From assembly GCF_014145675.1 (NCBI RefSeq), contig NZ_JACGZW010000009.1, positions 310,001-374,000 on the forward strand: a DNA stretch of 64,000 nt. Direction: 5' to 3'. This document shows, piece after piece, positions 33,763 to 42,385 of this stretch. This DNA comes from Amycolatopsis dendrobii (GTDB taxonomy: Bacteria; Actinomycetota; Actinomycetes; Mycobacteriales; Pseudonocardiaceae). A model generated the notes under the pieces. That model saw only the letters and a list, made by a program, of their open reading frames with translations. It searched no databases and was not told the DNA's origin. The translations under genes and the position numbers were made by a program. Within the stretch, counting starts at the first letter, position 1. Each line of letters starts with the position of its first letter.

Positions 33763-34611
33763 TCAGGCCTGCGGTTTGCGGGCCACGCCGCCGATCACCC
33801 GCGACTCCGACGGTGCCTTCGCGAACACCGTGTCGGCGTCCGGATGCCACGCCGGCGCGTACACCAGGCCCGGTTCGAGCAACGGCCAGCCGCCGAAGAA
33901 CCGTTCGAACTCCGCCTTCGTGCGCAGGATGCCCGGGTTCGTGGTCGACTCGTAGTACTTGATGATGTCGACTAGCGCCTGGCGTTCGTTGTCGTCCACC
34001 GGGTTTTCGTTGGTCATCTGGGAAAGGATGAGCAGCGAACCCGGCGCGAGCTGTTTGCGGTAGAACTCGAGGATGCCGTCCGGGTCCTGTTCGTCCTTGA
34101 TGAAGTGCAGCACCGCGTTGACGATCAGCGCCACCGGCTCGCGGACGTCGATCACGTGCGATTCGGCGACCCGGTCCCACAATTCGCCGGGCTGCAGGAG
34201 ATCGGCGGCCATCGCCTGGTGTCGGTCCTCGTCCGCGGTGTCGGCGAGCAGCACCTGCGAATGCGCGAGCGCCACCGGCTCGTTGTCCAGGTACAGCACG
34301 GAAGTGTCGTGTTCCGGGCGTTCGTCGTCGGCGACCTCGTGCACGTTGCCCGCGGTGGGCAGGCCGGAGCCGATGTCGACGAACTGCCGGATGCCCTCGC
34401 GCACGCTCTGGCGCACCGCGCGGCCGAGGAACTGCCTGCTGGTGCGGCAGTACTCGCCGATCAGCGGCAGCCGTTCGCGTACCTTCTCGGCGAAGATCCG
34501 GTCGATCGCGTAGTTGGTGGTGCCGCCGATGAAGTAGTCGTAGACGCGGGCCGCCGACGGCCGGTCCAGACTGGCTTCCACCGCGCGCAGTGCTTCGTCC
34601 TGTGTGCTCAT
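33763..34611 (-). CDS. DUF574 SAM-dependent methyltransferase
   Basis: The 282-residue protein belongs to the actinobacterial DUF574 group of S-adenosylmethionine methyltransferases. Features are the N-terminal PSAARVYDYFIGGTTNYAIDR, motif I QFVDIGSGLPTAGNVHEVA (about residues 72-90), VLYLDNEPVALAHSQVLL and the ALIVNAVLHFIKDEQDPDGIL segment. The substrate is not known for most of this family. The ATG at 34611 is chosen over upstream starts because GGGAGGACGGCG stands directly before it. Confidence 0.88.
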   Translation of the reverse strand: MSTQDEALRAVEASLDRPSAARVYDYFIGGTTNYAIDRIFAEKVRERLPLIGEYCRTSRQFLGRAVRQSVREGIRQFVDIGSGLPTAGNVHEVADDERPEHDTSVLYLDNEPVALAHSQVLLADTADEDRHQAMAADLLQPGELWDRVAESHVIDVREPVALIVNAVLHFIKDEQDPDGILEFYRKQLAPGSLLILSQMTNENPVDDNERQALVDIIKYYESTTNPGILRTKAEFERFFGGWPLLEPGLVYAPAWHPDADTVFAKAPSESRVIGGVARKPQA

Positions 34612-34660
34612 CGCCGTCCTCCCGCTCGCCCTGGCGCTCATGCTAACCATGGCGTCCTGC

Positions 34661-35134
34661 TCAGCTCGGCCGGTAGGACTCCCGGTAGGCGTTGACCGAC
34701 GCGGTCAGCTGATCCATCGCGGCGCGCATCCGGCCCAGTTCGGCGTTGTCCAGGTTCATCGCCGCTCCGACGTGCGGCGGGATCCGTTCCGCCTTGGCGC
34801 GCAACGCGGTTCCCTCGTCGGTCAGCCGGATGCGGACCGAACGTTCGTCGTCGGATTGGCGTTCGCGCTTGATCAGCCCGGCCTTCTCCAGCCGCTTGAG
34901 CAGCGGCGACAGCGTGCCGGAGTCGAGGTTCAGCGCCGAGCCGAGTTCCTTGACCTGCTGTTCGTCCTGCTGCCACAGCGCGAGCATCACCAGGTACTGC
35001 GGATACGTGAGGTCGAGCGGTTCGAGCAGCGCGCGGTAGAGCGCGGTGACCGCCCGGGAAGCCGAGTACAGGCCGAAGCACAGCTGGTCGTCCAGGAGCA
35101 GCGAGCCGGTTTCTCCGGTGTCTGGGCTGGTCAT
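34661..35134 (-). CDS. ohrR: OhrR-type MarR regulator, peroxide-sensing
   Basis: The 157-residue protein has the OhrR pattern LLLDDQLCFGLYSASRAVTALYRALL with the reactive Cys at residue 19, then LTYPQYLVMLALW and the winged helix VKELGSALNLDSGTLSPLLKRLEKAGLIKRERQSDDERSV. In OhrR proteins oxidation of this Cys by organic peroxides releases DNA. The usual partner is an ohr peroxidase gene, but here the divergent gene is an esterase. An inverted repeat of the expected kind lies between them. Confidence 0.85.
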   Translation of the reverse strand: MTSPDTGETGSLLLDDQLCFGLYSASRAVTALYRALLEPLDLTYPQYLVMLALWQQDEQQVKELGSALNLDSGTLSPLLKRLEKAGLIKRERQSDDERSVRIRLTDEGTALRAKAERIPPHVGAAMNLDNAELGRMRAAMDQLTASVNAYRESYRPS

Positions 35135-35223
35135 CGGTGGCCTCCCGCGAGTTTCTTCTGCCAGCTCCCCATCCTCTCTCGGCTGAGCGGGAAGGGCAAC
35201 TCAAGTGCTCTAGATCTCATTGA

Positions 35224-35252
35224 GCAACATTAAGTTGTGTACAACTGAGTTG
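35224..35252. promoter_or_regulatory. OhrR-like operator
   Basis: AGTTGT-GT-ACAACT (35233-35246) is an exact inverted repeat, flanked by GCAAC (35224-35228) and GTTGC (35248-35252) that extend the symmetry. It lies between divergent ohrR and the esterase gene, 47 bp before the esterase ATG. Confidence 0.65.
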
Positions 35253-35298
35253 CGAGCTATGTTTGTCTGGTCCGACCGATCCGCTACCGGAGGAAGCC

Positions 35299-36261
35299 AT
35301 GACCGCGAACCCGCAGAACCTCGTCCTCGAGCCGGCCGCCCAGGCGTTCGCCGAGGCCACCGATCAGCCTCCGTATCTTTTCCAGCTCCCGCCCGCCGAG
35401 GGCCGCAAGGCGGTCGACGGCGTCCAGGACGGCGACGTCGAACTCGCCCCCGCCGACATCGAGACGCTGACCGTCCCGGGTGGACCGAACGGCGACGTCG
35501 AGGTCCGGATCGTGAAGCCGCAGGGTGTCACCGGGTCGCTGCCGGTGCTCGTCTACATCCACGGCGCCGGCTGGGTCTTCGGCGATTTCCACACCCATGA
35601 GCGGCTCGTCCGCGAACTCGCCGCCGGAACCGGCGCGGCAGTCGTCTTTCCGGAATACAGCCGTTCGCCCGAGGTTCGCTATCCCGTCGCGATCGAAGAG
35701 AACTACGCCGCCGTGAAGTGGATCGTCCAGCATGGCGCCGAGAAGGGGCTCGACACCACGCGAATCGCGATCGCGGGCGACTCCGTCGGCGGAAACATGA
35801 CCGCGGCGCTGACGCTCATGGCAAAGGAGCGCGGTGACGTGCAGTTCCTGCAGCAGGTGCTGTTCTACCCGGTCACCGACGCTTCGTTCGACACCGAGTC
35901 CTACGCCAAGTTCGCCGACGGCTACTTCCTTAGCCGCGAAGGCATGAAGTGGTTCTGGGACCAGTACACGACCGACGAAGCGCAGCGTGCCGAGATCACT
36001 GCTTCGCCGCTTCGCGCCACTGTGGAGCAGCTCGCCGGGCTGCCGCCGGCGCTCGTGATCACCGGCGAGGCGGACGTGCTTCGCGACGAAGGCGAGGCGT
36101 ACGCCGCGAAGCTGCGTCAGGCGGGCGTGCCGGTGACGGCGGTTCGGTACCAGGGGGTGATCCACGACTTCGTGATGGTGAACGCGCTTCGTGAAACGCA
36201 CGCGGCGGAAGCGGCGATCACCCAAGCGATCACGGTGTTGCGCGGCGCATTCGGCAAGTAA
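35299..36261 (+). CDS. Alpha/beta hydrolase, HSL-type esterase
   Basis: The 320-residue enzyme is of the hormone-sensitive-lipase type. Its oxyanion motif is YIHGAGWVFGD (HGAG in place of HGGG), the nucleophile elbow is IAGDSVGGNMTAA (Ser about 163), the Asp is in ITGEADVLRDEGEAY and the His in VIHDFVMVNA. The start ATG 35299 follows GGAGGAAGCC. Short esters are the expected substrates. It is divergent from ohrR and probably induced by organic peroxides, an unusual target for that regulator. Confidence 0.88.
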   Translation: MTANPQNLVLEPAAQAFAEATDQPPYLFQLPPAEGRKAVDGVQDGDVELAPADIETLTVPGGPNGDVEVRIVKPQGVTGSLPVLVYIHGAGWVFGDFHTHERLVRELAAGTGAAVVFPEYSRSPEVRYPVAIEENYAAVKWIVQHGAEKGLDTTRIAIAGDSVGGNMTAALTLMAKERGDVQFLQQVLFYPVTDASFDTESYAKFADGYFLSREGMKWFWDQYTTDEAQRAEITASPLRATVEQLAGLPPALVITGEADVLRDEGEAYAAKLRQAGVPVTAVRYQGVIHDFVMVNALRETHAAEAAITQAITVLRGAFGK

Positions 36262-36317
36262 TCAGGGACTAACGGGCAATCCTGAGATTCCGCTGAGTTT
36301 GCCGGGGCCATTCCGGC

Positions 36318-36331
36318 GTGATCGACGTCAC
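36318..36331. promoter_or_regulatory. Crp-like site
   Basis: GTGATCGACGTCAC has the GTGA-N6-TCAC form of actinobacterial Crp/GlxR sites. It lies 87 bp upstream of the start of the membrane-anchored esterase gene. A chance match cannot be excluded. Confidence 0.35.
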
Positions 36332-36417
36332 GTGATCACAACGAGGATGGCCCCTCAAACGTATCTAGAGCAGCGGGTCCCGCCTTCCGGGCGCGCGATC
36401 GGTCCTGGAGGTTTCCC

Positions 36418-37635
36418 GTGCACCTGAGTGCAATCAGGTTGGATTCGCCCGTCATGCTCGCGGTGATCGGCGTGCTCGCGCTCCTCGCGGTCGTGTCGGT
36501 CCCGTGGTTCTGGGACAAATGGCGCAAGCGCAAGCAAATGGGCCGCAGTGTCACGGTGCTTGTCGCGCTGTGTCTCGTAATCGTCACTCTCGGACTGACC
36601 GGCAATATGATCGGCGGATTCTTCCCGACGCTCGGCTCGCTCCTCGGGACCGGCGCGTTCGCCGCCGAGGGCATCGATGTCGAAGGCGGCGACAACGGCG
36701 TCGACCTCGCCAAGGCGCGCGACCTCGGCGTGGCACACGCGCGGGTCGGCAAGGGGACCATCGCGCACGTGACGGTGACCGGACGGCGCACCGGCCTGAC
36801 TCGCGACGTGACGGTTTACCTTCCGCCGCAATACTTCCAGCACCAGTACAAGTCGATGCGGTTCCCGGCGATCGTCTGGATCCCGAACTACCCGTCCGGC
36901 CCCGAGGTCACCACCGCCCCGATCGGGTACCACCTGCCCGAACAGCTTGACGCGGCGATCTCGAAGCACCTCCTGCCGCCGGTGATCGTGCTGATCCCGG
37001 ACCCGACCGGAACGCCGAAAATCGGTCACGACACCGAATGCGTCGACGAGGTCAACGGAAGCCCCAACGACACCTATCTGTCCGCGGACGTCCGGGAATG
37101 GGGAATCCAGCGCCTCGGGCTCAATCCGGACCGCAGGGCGTGGACGATCGCGGGCTGGTCGTCCGGCGGCTATTGCGCGCTGAACCTCGTGACGCGGCAT
37201 CCGCAGTGGTACGCGCAGGCGGCGAGCGTGAGCGGCTACGAAAAGGCGCAAGTGGACGGCGAAACCGAAAACCTTTTCCGCGGCCGCAAGGACATCGAGG
37301 ACGCGAACAACGTCAAGATCACCCTCCGGCAGCACCCGGCCCCGCTGGAACTCCTCGCGATCTCCGGGGAGAAGGAACAGAACGAAAGCCGCGCGGTCGA
37401 CCAAATGCGGGCCGCCGCGCAGGCTCCGGTGCAGTTCACGACGTGGCGGATTCCGGACGCGGGGCACAACATGAACACGTTCAAGGCACAACTGCCGGAC
37501 GTGCTGACGTGGATCGGGCAGCGGATCCCAGGCCCGTCGGCTCCGGGGCAGCGGGCGGACGTGACCGGCGGCGTGAAGCCGTGGCCGTTGCCGAGCACGG
37601 GCGCGCGGGGCGGGCTGACCGCGGTGGAGCAGTGA
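36418..37635 (+). CDS. Membrane-anchored esterase of the Esterase-D/antigen-85 fold
   Basis: The 405-residue protein has two hydrophobic helices at the N-terminus (about residues 14-30 and 44-70) and a following alpha/beta-hydrolase domain outside. The nucleophile elbow is IAGWSSGGYCALNL (Ser about 247), with DAGHNMNTF for the catalytic His. This is the PF00756 type of fold used by mycolyltransferases and esterases. A direct role in mycolate transfer is not supported. The GTG at 36418 follows GGAGGTTTCCC. Confidence 0.8.
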   Translation: MHLSAIRLDSPVMLAVIGVLALLAVVSVPWFWDKWRKRKQMGRSVTVLVALCLVIVTLGLTGNMIGGFFPTLGSLLGTGAFAAEGIDVEGGDNGVDLAKARDLGVAHARVGKGTIAHVTVTGRRTGLTRDVTVYLPPQYFQHQYKSMRFPAIVWIPNYPSGPEVTTAPIGYHLPEQLDAAISKHLLPPVIVLIPDPTGTPKIGHDTECVDEVNGSPNDTYLSADVREWGIQRLGLNPDRRAWTIAGWSSGGYCALNLVTRHPQWYAQAASVSGYEKAQVDGETENLFRGRKDIEDANNVKITLRQHPAPLELLAISGEKEQNESRAVDQMRAAAQAPVQFTTWRIPDAGHNMNTFKAQLPDVLTWIGQRIPGPSAPGQRADVTGGVKPWPLPSTGARGGLTAVEQ

Positions 37636-37638
37636 CAC

Positions 37639-38523
37639 TCAGCGGATCCCGGGAAGGTGCCTGACCACCTCGGTGACCTGAGCTTCGGCGTCGTCGTAGC
37701 TGACCGAGCGGGGGTTCTCGGTGAGGACCGTGACGATGTACCGGTTGTCCTTGACCAGGCCCGAGGTGTGCAGGATGCGCCCGGGGTTGCAGCAGGACCA
37801 GCCTTGTTTGACCGCCCAGCGAACGTCGCCGAGAGCGTCCGGGATGCCGAAGTACTGGCGGAATCCGTCCGCGCCGTTTTCGGTGGCGCGGCCGAGCGCG
37901 GTGAGAATCGTCGTGCGGTGCCGGGCAGGTGCCTGGTCCATCAGGTAGCGGTAGACGCGCGTGATGTCGGCGGCGGTGATTTTCGTGTCACCCCAGCGTC
38001 CCGGATTGTCGGGCGGCCTGGTTTCGGCGAGGCCCATTTCGGTGACCGCGTCTCGGACGATCTTCGTTTCGCCGCCCTCGACCCACAGTTTGCTGGCGGT
38101 GTCGTCGTCGCTGCGGGACAGCATTTCCTGCACGGTTCCCGGATTGCTGTCCCGATCGAGGGCGTCGAGGGCGATGAGCAGCTTCACGAGGGACGCGGAG
38201 GTGTAGTGCCGATGCGGGTCGAGGGAGACCGGGGTCGTCCCTTTGGCGCGGTCGAAGACGACCACGCTGACGTGCCCTTGCGGGACGAGCGCGGGGAGTT
38301 CGGCGCTGAGTTCGGGCCCTTGCTGGGGCGCGGCGCCGCCGGTGCTCAGTTTCGGGGTGGGGCCGGGTGGGCTCGAGTCGGTCGCCGGGGGGAGGACGCC
38401 CGGACCGTCCGTCGGCCCGGCGGCGGTGACCACCTGCCGGTACGGCTCGGCCTCGGTGGCCAGAAACGCGATGACCGCACCGAGAACGAGGCCAAGCAAA
38501 AGGAACGCGTTCGCCCTGCGCAT
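37639..38523 (-). CDS. Class A beta-lactamase-fold serine hydrolase, exported
   Basis: The 294-residue protein has an N-terminal hydrophobic helix (about residues 6-22) followed by a Pro-rich linker and a beta-lactamase-like domain. The SxxK motif is in YTSASLVKLLIAL (about residue 106), SDDDTASKLW takes the SDN position and VKQGW the KTG position. The changed second and third motifs argue against a real beta-lactamase; a cell-wall-related peptidase or an inactive relative is as likely. It converges on the esterase gene with a 3-bp gap. Confidence 0.75.
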   Translation of the reverse strand: MRRANAFLLLGLVLGAVIAFLATEAEPYRQVVTAAGPTDGPGVLPPATDSSPPGPTPKLSTGGAAPQQGPELSAELPALVPQGHVSVVVFDRAKGTTPVSLDPHRHYTSASLVKLLIALDALDRDSNPGTVQEMLSRSDDDTASKLWVEGGETKIVRDAVTEMGLAETRPPDNPGRWGDTKITAADITRVYRYLMDQAPARHRTTILTALGRATENGADGFRQYFGIPDALGDVRWAVKQGWSCCNPGRILHTSGLVKDNRYIVTVLTENPRSVSYDDAEAQVTEVVRHLPGIR

Positions 38524-38642
38524 GCCCCGACTTCCCCGATCGGGTGCGCAGGGTTCGCCGAATGGGGCGGTTTTGTGGGATGGGTCTCGGTACCGGCCAG
38601 TACGCGTGACGCCTGGCCGGGCTGCGGGCAAGCAGCGGTGGA

Positions 38643-39221
38643 TCAGACCACGACGAGGCGTTCCACCAGCAGGCCGATGCGCTGCTCGGCGAATTCCCGC
38701 GGCTGCCGTCCCGCTCGGGTCAGCGTCGCGATCCCGTGCAGGGATGCCCAGAACAACTCGGTGAACAGACCCGGTGCGACGCCGTCCCCGGCGACCTCGC
38801 CGAGGGTCTCCAGCAGTGCGGCGAAGGCGTCTTTCAACGGTTCCGGGGTGTCGTCCTGCGCGAACGCGAGGCCGCCGTCGAGCTGGAAAATGGCGTCGTA
38901 GACCGCCGGGTGGTGCTCGGCGAAGTCGAGGTACGCGCGGGCGAGGGCGGTGACCCGGGGGCGCGGACCGTCCACATCGAGGGTCGCGGCCCGTATCGCA
39001 GCCGCCAGTTCGGTGGCTCCTTGGAGAGCGACAGCGCCGATGATCTCGCGTTTGCCGCGGAAGTGGCTGTACAAAACGGGCTGGCTGTACTCGATGCGCT
39101 CGGCGAGCCTGCGGGTGGTGACCGCGTCCCAGCCCTGCTGTTCGGCGAGTTCACGGGCCGTCGCGACGATGAGGCGTTCGCGTTCCGCCTGTTCGCGCTG
39201 TTTGCGTGTGTGTACCGACAT
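38643..39221 (-). CDS. TetR-family regulator
   Basis: The 192-residue repressor has VTTRRLAERIEYSQPVLYSHFRGKREII (about residues 34-61) as helix-turn-helix and a WHG-type C-terminal domain with FWASLHGIATL. It is divergent from the DUF1772 membrane protein gene; two CTAGC-N3-GCTAG sites lie between them, the first of them only 8 bp upstream of its own ATG. It most likely represses both genes. Confidence 0.87.
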   Translation of the reverse strand: MSVHTRKQREQAERERLIVATARELAEQQGWDAVTTRRLAERIEYSQPVLYSHFRGKREIIGAVALQGATELAAAIRAATLDVDGPRPRVTALARAYLDFAEHHPAVYDAIFQLDGGLAFAQDDTPEPLKDAFAALLETLGEVAGDGVAPGLFTELFWASLHGIATLTRAGRQPREFAEQRIGLLVERLVVV

Positions 39222-39228
39222 GAGGCGA

Positions 39229-39294
39229 GTCTAGCACTGCTAGACAACCGAGCGGCAGTAGTACTAGCATCGCCTCATCAGCTAGCAACGCTAG
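39229..39294. promoter_or_regulatory. Two CTAGC-N3-GCTAG operators
   Basis: GTCTAGC-ACT-GCTAGAC (39229-39245) and CTAGC-AAC-GCTAG (39282-39294) share the same core and are 51 bp apart centre to centre. They lie between the divergent TetR and DUF1772 genes. Confidence 0.75.
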
Positions 39295-39311
39295 ATTTCG
39301 GGAAGGTCATC

Positions 39312-39758
39312 ATGCTCAGCGCACTCGCGGTCTGCACCATCGTGGTTGTCGGCGTGATGGTGGGGGTCGAGTTTTCCGTCGCCTTCGTCATCAACGCGAT
39401 CCTCAACGGGCTTCCGGACGACAGCAATCAGCAAGGCCGCTCCCACGGCGGCCGGATGCTCGGCGCCCTCATGCCGTTCTGGTACATCGGTTCGCTCGTC
39501 TTGAGCACGATCTGGGCGATCGCCGCGTGGGGCCGTCCGGGCGCCAGTCTGATCGTGCTCGGGGCCGGACTGCTGGTGGTGAGCGTGGTGATGTCGATCC
39601 TGCTGCTTGTCCCGATCAACAACCGCGGCAAGACGTGGACGCCGGAGAACCGGCCCGCGGACTGGAAGGAGCAGATGGGCCGGTGGGACCGCTACCACTA
39701 CGCGCGGGTCGCGGTGATCATCGCTGCTTTCGCTCTGCTGGTCACCGCACTCGTCTGA
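39312..39758 (+). CDS. DUF1772 (anthrone-oxygenase-like) membrane protein
   Basis: The 148-residue protein has four hydrophobic segments (about residues 2-30, 52-70, 76-97, 127-146) and the loop NNRGKTWTPENRPADWKEQMGRWDRYHYAR between the third and fourth. This pattern is typical of DUF1772 proteins, which include anthrone oxygenases. The ATG at 39312 follows GGGAAGG; the frame upstream crosses the TetR gene. Control by the divergent TetR is very likely. The substrate is unknown. Confidence 0.8.
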   Translation: MLSALAVCTIVVVGVMVGVEFSVAFVINAILNGLPDDSNQQGRSHGGRMLGALMPFWYIGSLVLSTIWAIAAWGRPGASLIVLGAGLLVVSVVMSILLLVPINNRGKTWTPENRPADWKEQMGRWDRYHYARVAVIIAAFALLVTALV

Positions 39759-39847
39759 GCCGGTGCCCCACTGGGCCACCTTCTTGCTCAGCAGTCCCAG
39801 CAGCCTCGATCTTGCCCGGCGGGCGCGTCCGGGACGGCCGGATTCGG

Positions 39848-39874
39848 GTTTCGGCCCGGTTTGGGCGGGGGTAT
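39848..39874 (+). promoter_or_regulatory. Sigma-F/sigma-B-type promoter
   Basis: GTTT (39848-39851), 17-bp spacer, GGGTAT (39869-39874). This is an exact match to the sigma-F/B promoter pattern, 49 bp before the ATG of the DUF4383 gene. Confidence 0.6.
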
Positions 39875-39923
39875 TCCTTCAGGGTTGACCCACCGTCATC
39901 TCGGTACGGGAAGGACTGGAGTC

Positions 39924-40454
39924 ATGGTTCGTGCGCATCGAGCCCGCGTTCGGGTGGAGGGGCTGCAGCCCGCCCAGGTGCTGGCCGTTCTGCTCGGAGT
40001 CCTGTTTCTCGCCTACGGCATCATCGGGCTCGTGAAGTCCGGGTTCGGGGATTTCACCGGACACGGTGTCACTTTGTGGCGGTTCTCCGCCAATCCGCTG
40101 AACAACGTCGTCCACGTGGTGACCGGTGTGATCGGCCTGCTGCTCGCACTGGGTTCCGGCCGCGCCCGGACGTTCGGCTGGCTGCTCTTCATCGGCTACG
40201 GCGCGCTGTTCGTCTGGGGCCTGATGCTGTCCGGGACGATCTCGGTCAATCCGGTGTCCGGGCTCGGCAACCCGCTCAACCTCGCCGACGCGGACAACTG
40301 GCTGCACCTCGGCATCGCCGTCCTGGGTCTGCTGACCGCGGTTCTCCCGGCGCGGCACGGGGTTCTGCTTCCGGAGGACGAGGAACCTGTCGAGGTCGAC
40401 CCGGCTGCCCAGCCCCGTCGGCCCGAGACCGGCGGGCATGGCTTGGCCCACTAG
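39924..40454 (+). CDS. DUF4383 membrane protein, likely stress-induced
   Basis: The 176-residue protein has four hydrophobic segments (about residues 15-35, 58-77, 84-103, 125-143) with FGDFTGHGVTLWRFSANPLNNVVHVVTG and NPLNLADADNWLHLGIAVLGL, the two NP-N/H repeats that define DUF4383. The ATG at 39924 follows GGAAGGACTGGAG. The exact sigma-F-type promoter just upstream suggests it belongs to the general stress regulon controlled from the sigF locus at the left end. Function is unknown. Confidence 0.85.
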   Translation: MVRAHRARVRVEGLQPAQVLAVLLGVLFLAYGIIGLVKSGFGDFTGHGVTLWRFSANPLNNVVHVVTGVIGLLLALGSGRARTFGWLLFIGYGALFVWGLMLSGTISVNPVSGLGNPLNLADADNWLHLGIAVLGLLTAVLPARHGVLLPEDEEPVEVDPAAQPRRPETGGHGLAH

Positions 40455-40523
40455 TCCACAGTGGAGTGACCGCAGAGCGGGATCGCACTGCCGGGGCTAC
40501 CCTTTGCCCGGCGGCGATCCCGC

Positions 40524-41879
40524 TCATTCTGCGGATTCTTCGAGCGCCCGGTCCACCAACCGCCGCGCCGCCCCGACGTACTGCGCCGGGTCAAGGAGAC
40601 CGGCGAGGGTTGCGGAGTCGACGACGCTGGTGATCTCCGGTGTATCCGCCAGAATTTCCGACAGCGGCCGGTTTTCCTCGATGGCGCGCCGGGAGGCGGT
40701 ACCCAGCAAGTCTTTCGCGGTCGCCTTGCCCACCTCGGGCGCTAGCGCTGCCGACAGCCGTTCCGAGACGATCAACCCGTTGGTCAGGGTGAGATTCTCC
40801 TGCATCCGGTTCGCGTGAATGTCCAGCCCCCGCACTAAATCCACGGCGGTATGCGTCGCTCCGCCGGCCAGTCGCAGACATTCGCGCAGCAACTGCCACT
40901 CGGCCTGCCAGACCCCAGCCGAACGCTCGTCCTCCGCCAAACCGGACTGGGTGACTCCTGCTGCCAGCACCGGTACTTGCAGCGCCGCGGACCGGATCAA
41001 CGCCGACTGCACCGGGTTTTGCTTGTGTGGCATTGCCGAGGACCCGCCGCCGGTCGCCTCGGTCGCTTCACCGATTTCGGTGCGGGCGAGGACTTGAACG
41101 TCGACCGCGATTTTGCCCACCGCCGTCGTCGCCCCAGCCAACGCGGAAGCCAGTTCGGCCACCGGAGTGCGATCCGCGTGCCAGGGCAGAATCGGCGCGC
41201 TCAACCCGGTTTCCTCGGCGAAGGCGGCGACTAACCGTTCCGCGTAGTCGGAGGTGCCGTTGCCGTACTGGACATACGCCGCCAACGTCCCCGCCGCACC
41301 GCCGAGCGACACCGGCAGCCGCAGCTTCGCGATCCGGCGGGCGGATTCCTGGACGCCTTGCCGCCAGATCGCCGCCTTCAGACCGAACGTCGTCGGAACC
41401 GCGTGTGCGGTAAGGGTGCGTCCGGGCATGACCGTGTCGCGATGGGCGCGCGCCAACTCGGCGAGGGTGTCCGCGATCGCAGTCAGGTCCGCGGTGATCA
41501 GCCGCAGAGCGTCACGCGCGACGGACATCAAGGCTGTGTCGACGATGTCCTGACTCGTCGAGCCACGATGCACGTAATCGGCGACGTCCGGAACCTTGGC
41601 CGACAGCGTGCCTACGAGGCTGACCACCGGGTTCCCGGTCGCGCGCGCGTCGCGGGCCAGCTGGACGACGTCGAGTTCTCCCTCGCCCAACACCCGAGCG
41701 GCCGCGGTGATGCGCTCGGCTGCCTCGGACGGGACGGTGCCGAGCCGAGCCTGCGCGCGTGCGAGTGCGGCCTCCGCGTTCAGCATGGCGGCGGCGAACG
41801 CCCGGTCACCGGTCACCGCTTCGGCCGGGGTTCCGGCGCGCACCGGGGAGAGCAGGCCGGAGTCAGGATCGGCGGTCAT
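40524..41879 (-). CDS. pcaB: 3-carboxy-cis,cis-muconate cycloisomerase-like lyase
   Basis: The 451-residue protein belongs to the fumarase/aspartase superfamily. The signature loop GGSSAMPHKQNPVQSAL lies at about residue 277, and DYVHRGSTSQDIVDTAL is the conserved first motif. The length and ending fit PcaB of the protocatechuate branch of the beta-ketoadipate pathway. No other pca gene is nearby, so adenylosuccinate-lyase-like or other lyase roles remain possible. The ATG at 41879 is chosen; an ATG four codons earlier is equally possible since neither has a clear ribosome site. Confidence 0.78.
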   Translation of the reverse strand: MTADPDSGLLSPVRAGTPAEAVTGDRAFAAAMLNAEAALARAQARLGTVPSEAAERITAAARVLGEGELDVVQLARDARATGNPVVSLVGTLSAKVPDVADYVHRGSTSQDIVDTALMSVARDALRLITADLTAIADTLAELARAHRDTVMPGRTLTAHAVPTTFGLKAAIWRQGVQESARRIAKLRLPVSLGGAAGTLAAYVQYGNGTSDYAERLVAAFAEETGLSAPILPWHADRTPVAELASALAGATTAVGKIAVDVQVLARTEIGEATEATGGGSSAMPHKQNPVQSALIRSAALQVPVLAAGVTQSGLAEDERSAGVWQAEWQLLRECLRLAGGATHTAVDLVRGLDIHANRMQENLTLTNGLIVSERLSAALAPEVGKATAKDLLGTASRRAIEENRPLSEILADTPEITSVVDSATLAGLLDPAQYVGAARRLVDRALEESAE

Positions 41880-42385
41880 GTCGTCCAGCATCGCACGGCG
41901 GGTGCTTTTCGGACGGCCGCGACCGCTCGCAACCCGGTGACGGTGGGTTGACCGGGGCGCGAGCTTCGCTGGCCAGCTCCGATGCCGATGCTGCTGACTG
42001 CCCGCAGTGCACAGGCGGCTGGATGCAGGCAGCGCGACTCGTCCGCAGCTGGCTGCGCGAACGGCTGGGCGACGGCGGCGCGCCCCAGCCGCAGCTGGTG
42101 ATGTGCGAACGGCCAGATGCGAACGGCGCGACCCAGCCGCAACTGGCGGCGCTCGGGCAGCCGGATGCCGCAAGCACGACTCAGCCAAAGCTGTCAGCAA
42201 ATGCACGATCGGAACGGTCGCCGATCTCCCGCGAGCAAGCCTTCATCTAGCCAGATCGCCACTCAGTACTCGAGCCCAGCCCATGCCATCGCCTCACTCC
42301 TCACCGGACGCAGCCGCCGCCAGTCACCACTAGCCACCGCATCACCCTCCGTTCAAGCCCGCGGCCGAAACACCAAGCAGCACCC
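41880..42385. other. Intergenic stretch with 48-bp tandem repeat
   Basis: No convincing gene is seen. Copies of CAGCCGCAGCTGG-like sequence start at 42086, 42134 and 42182, exactly 48 bp apart, with a fourth, poorer copy near 42040. The period is a multiple of three and frames stay open through it, but codon use and lack of a ribosome site speak against translation. Confidence 0.5.

Noticed and set aside
37639..38523. True beta-lactamase resistance gene
   Set aside because: The SDN and KTG motifs are not canonical, so drug resistance is not supported.
41900..42300. Protein gene with a 16-residue repeat
   Set aside because: Frames are open through the 48-bp repeat but lack a start with a ribosome site, and codon use differs from real genes around it.
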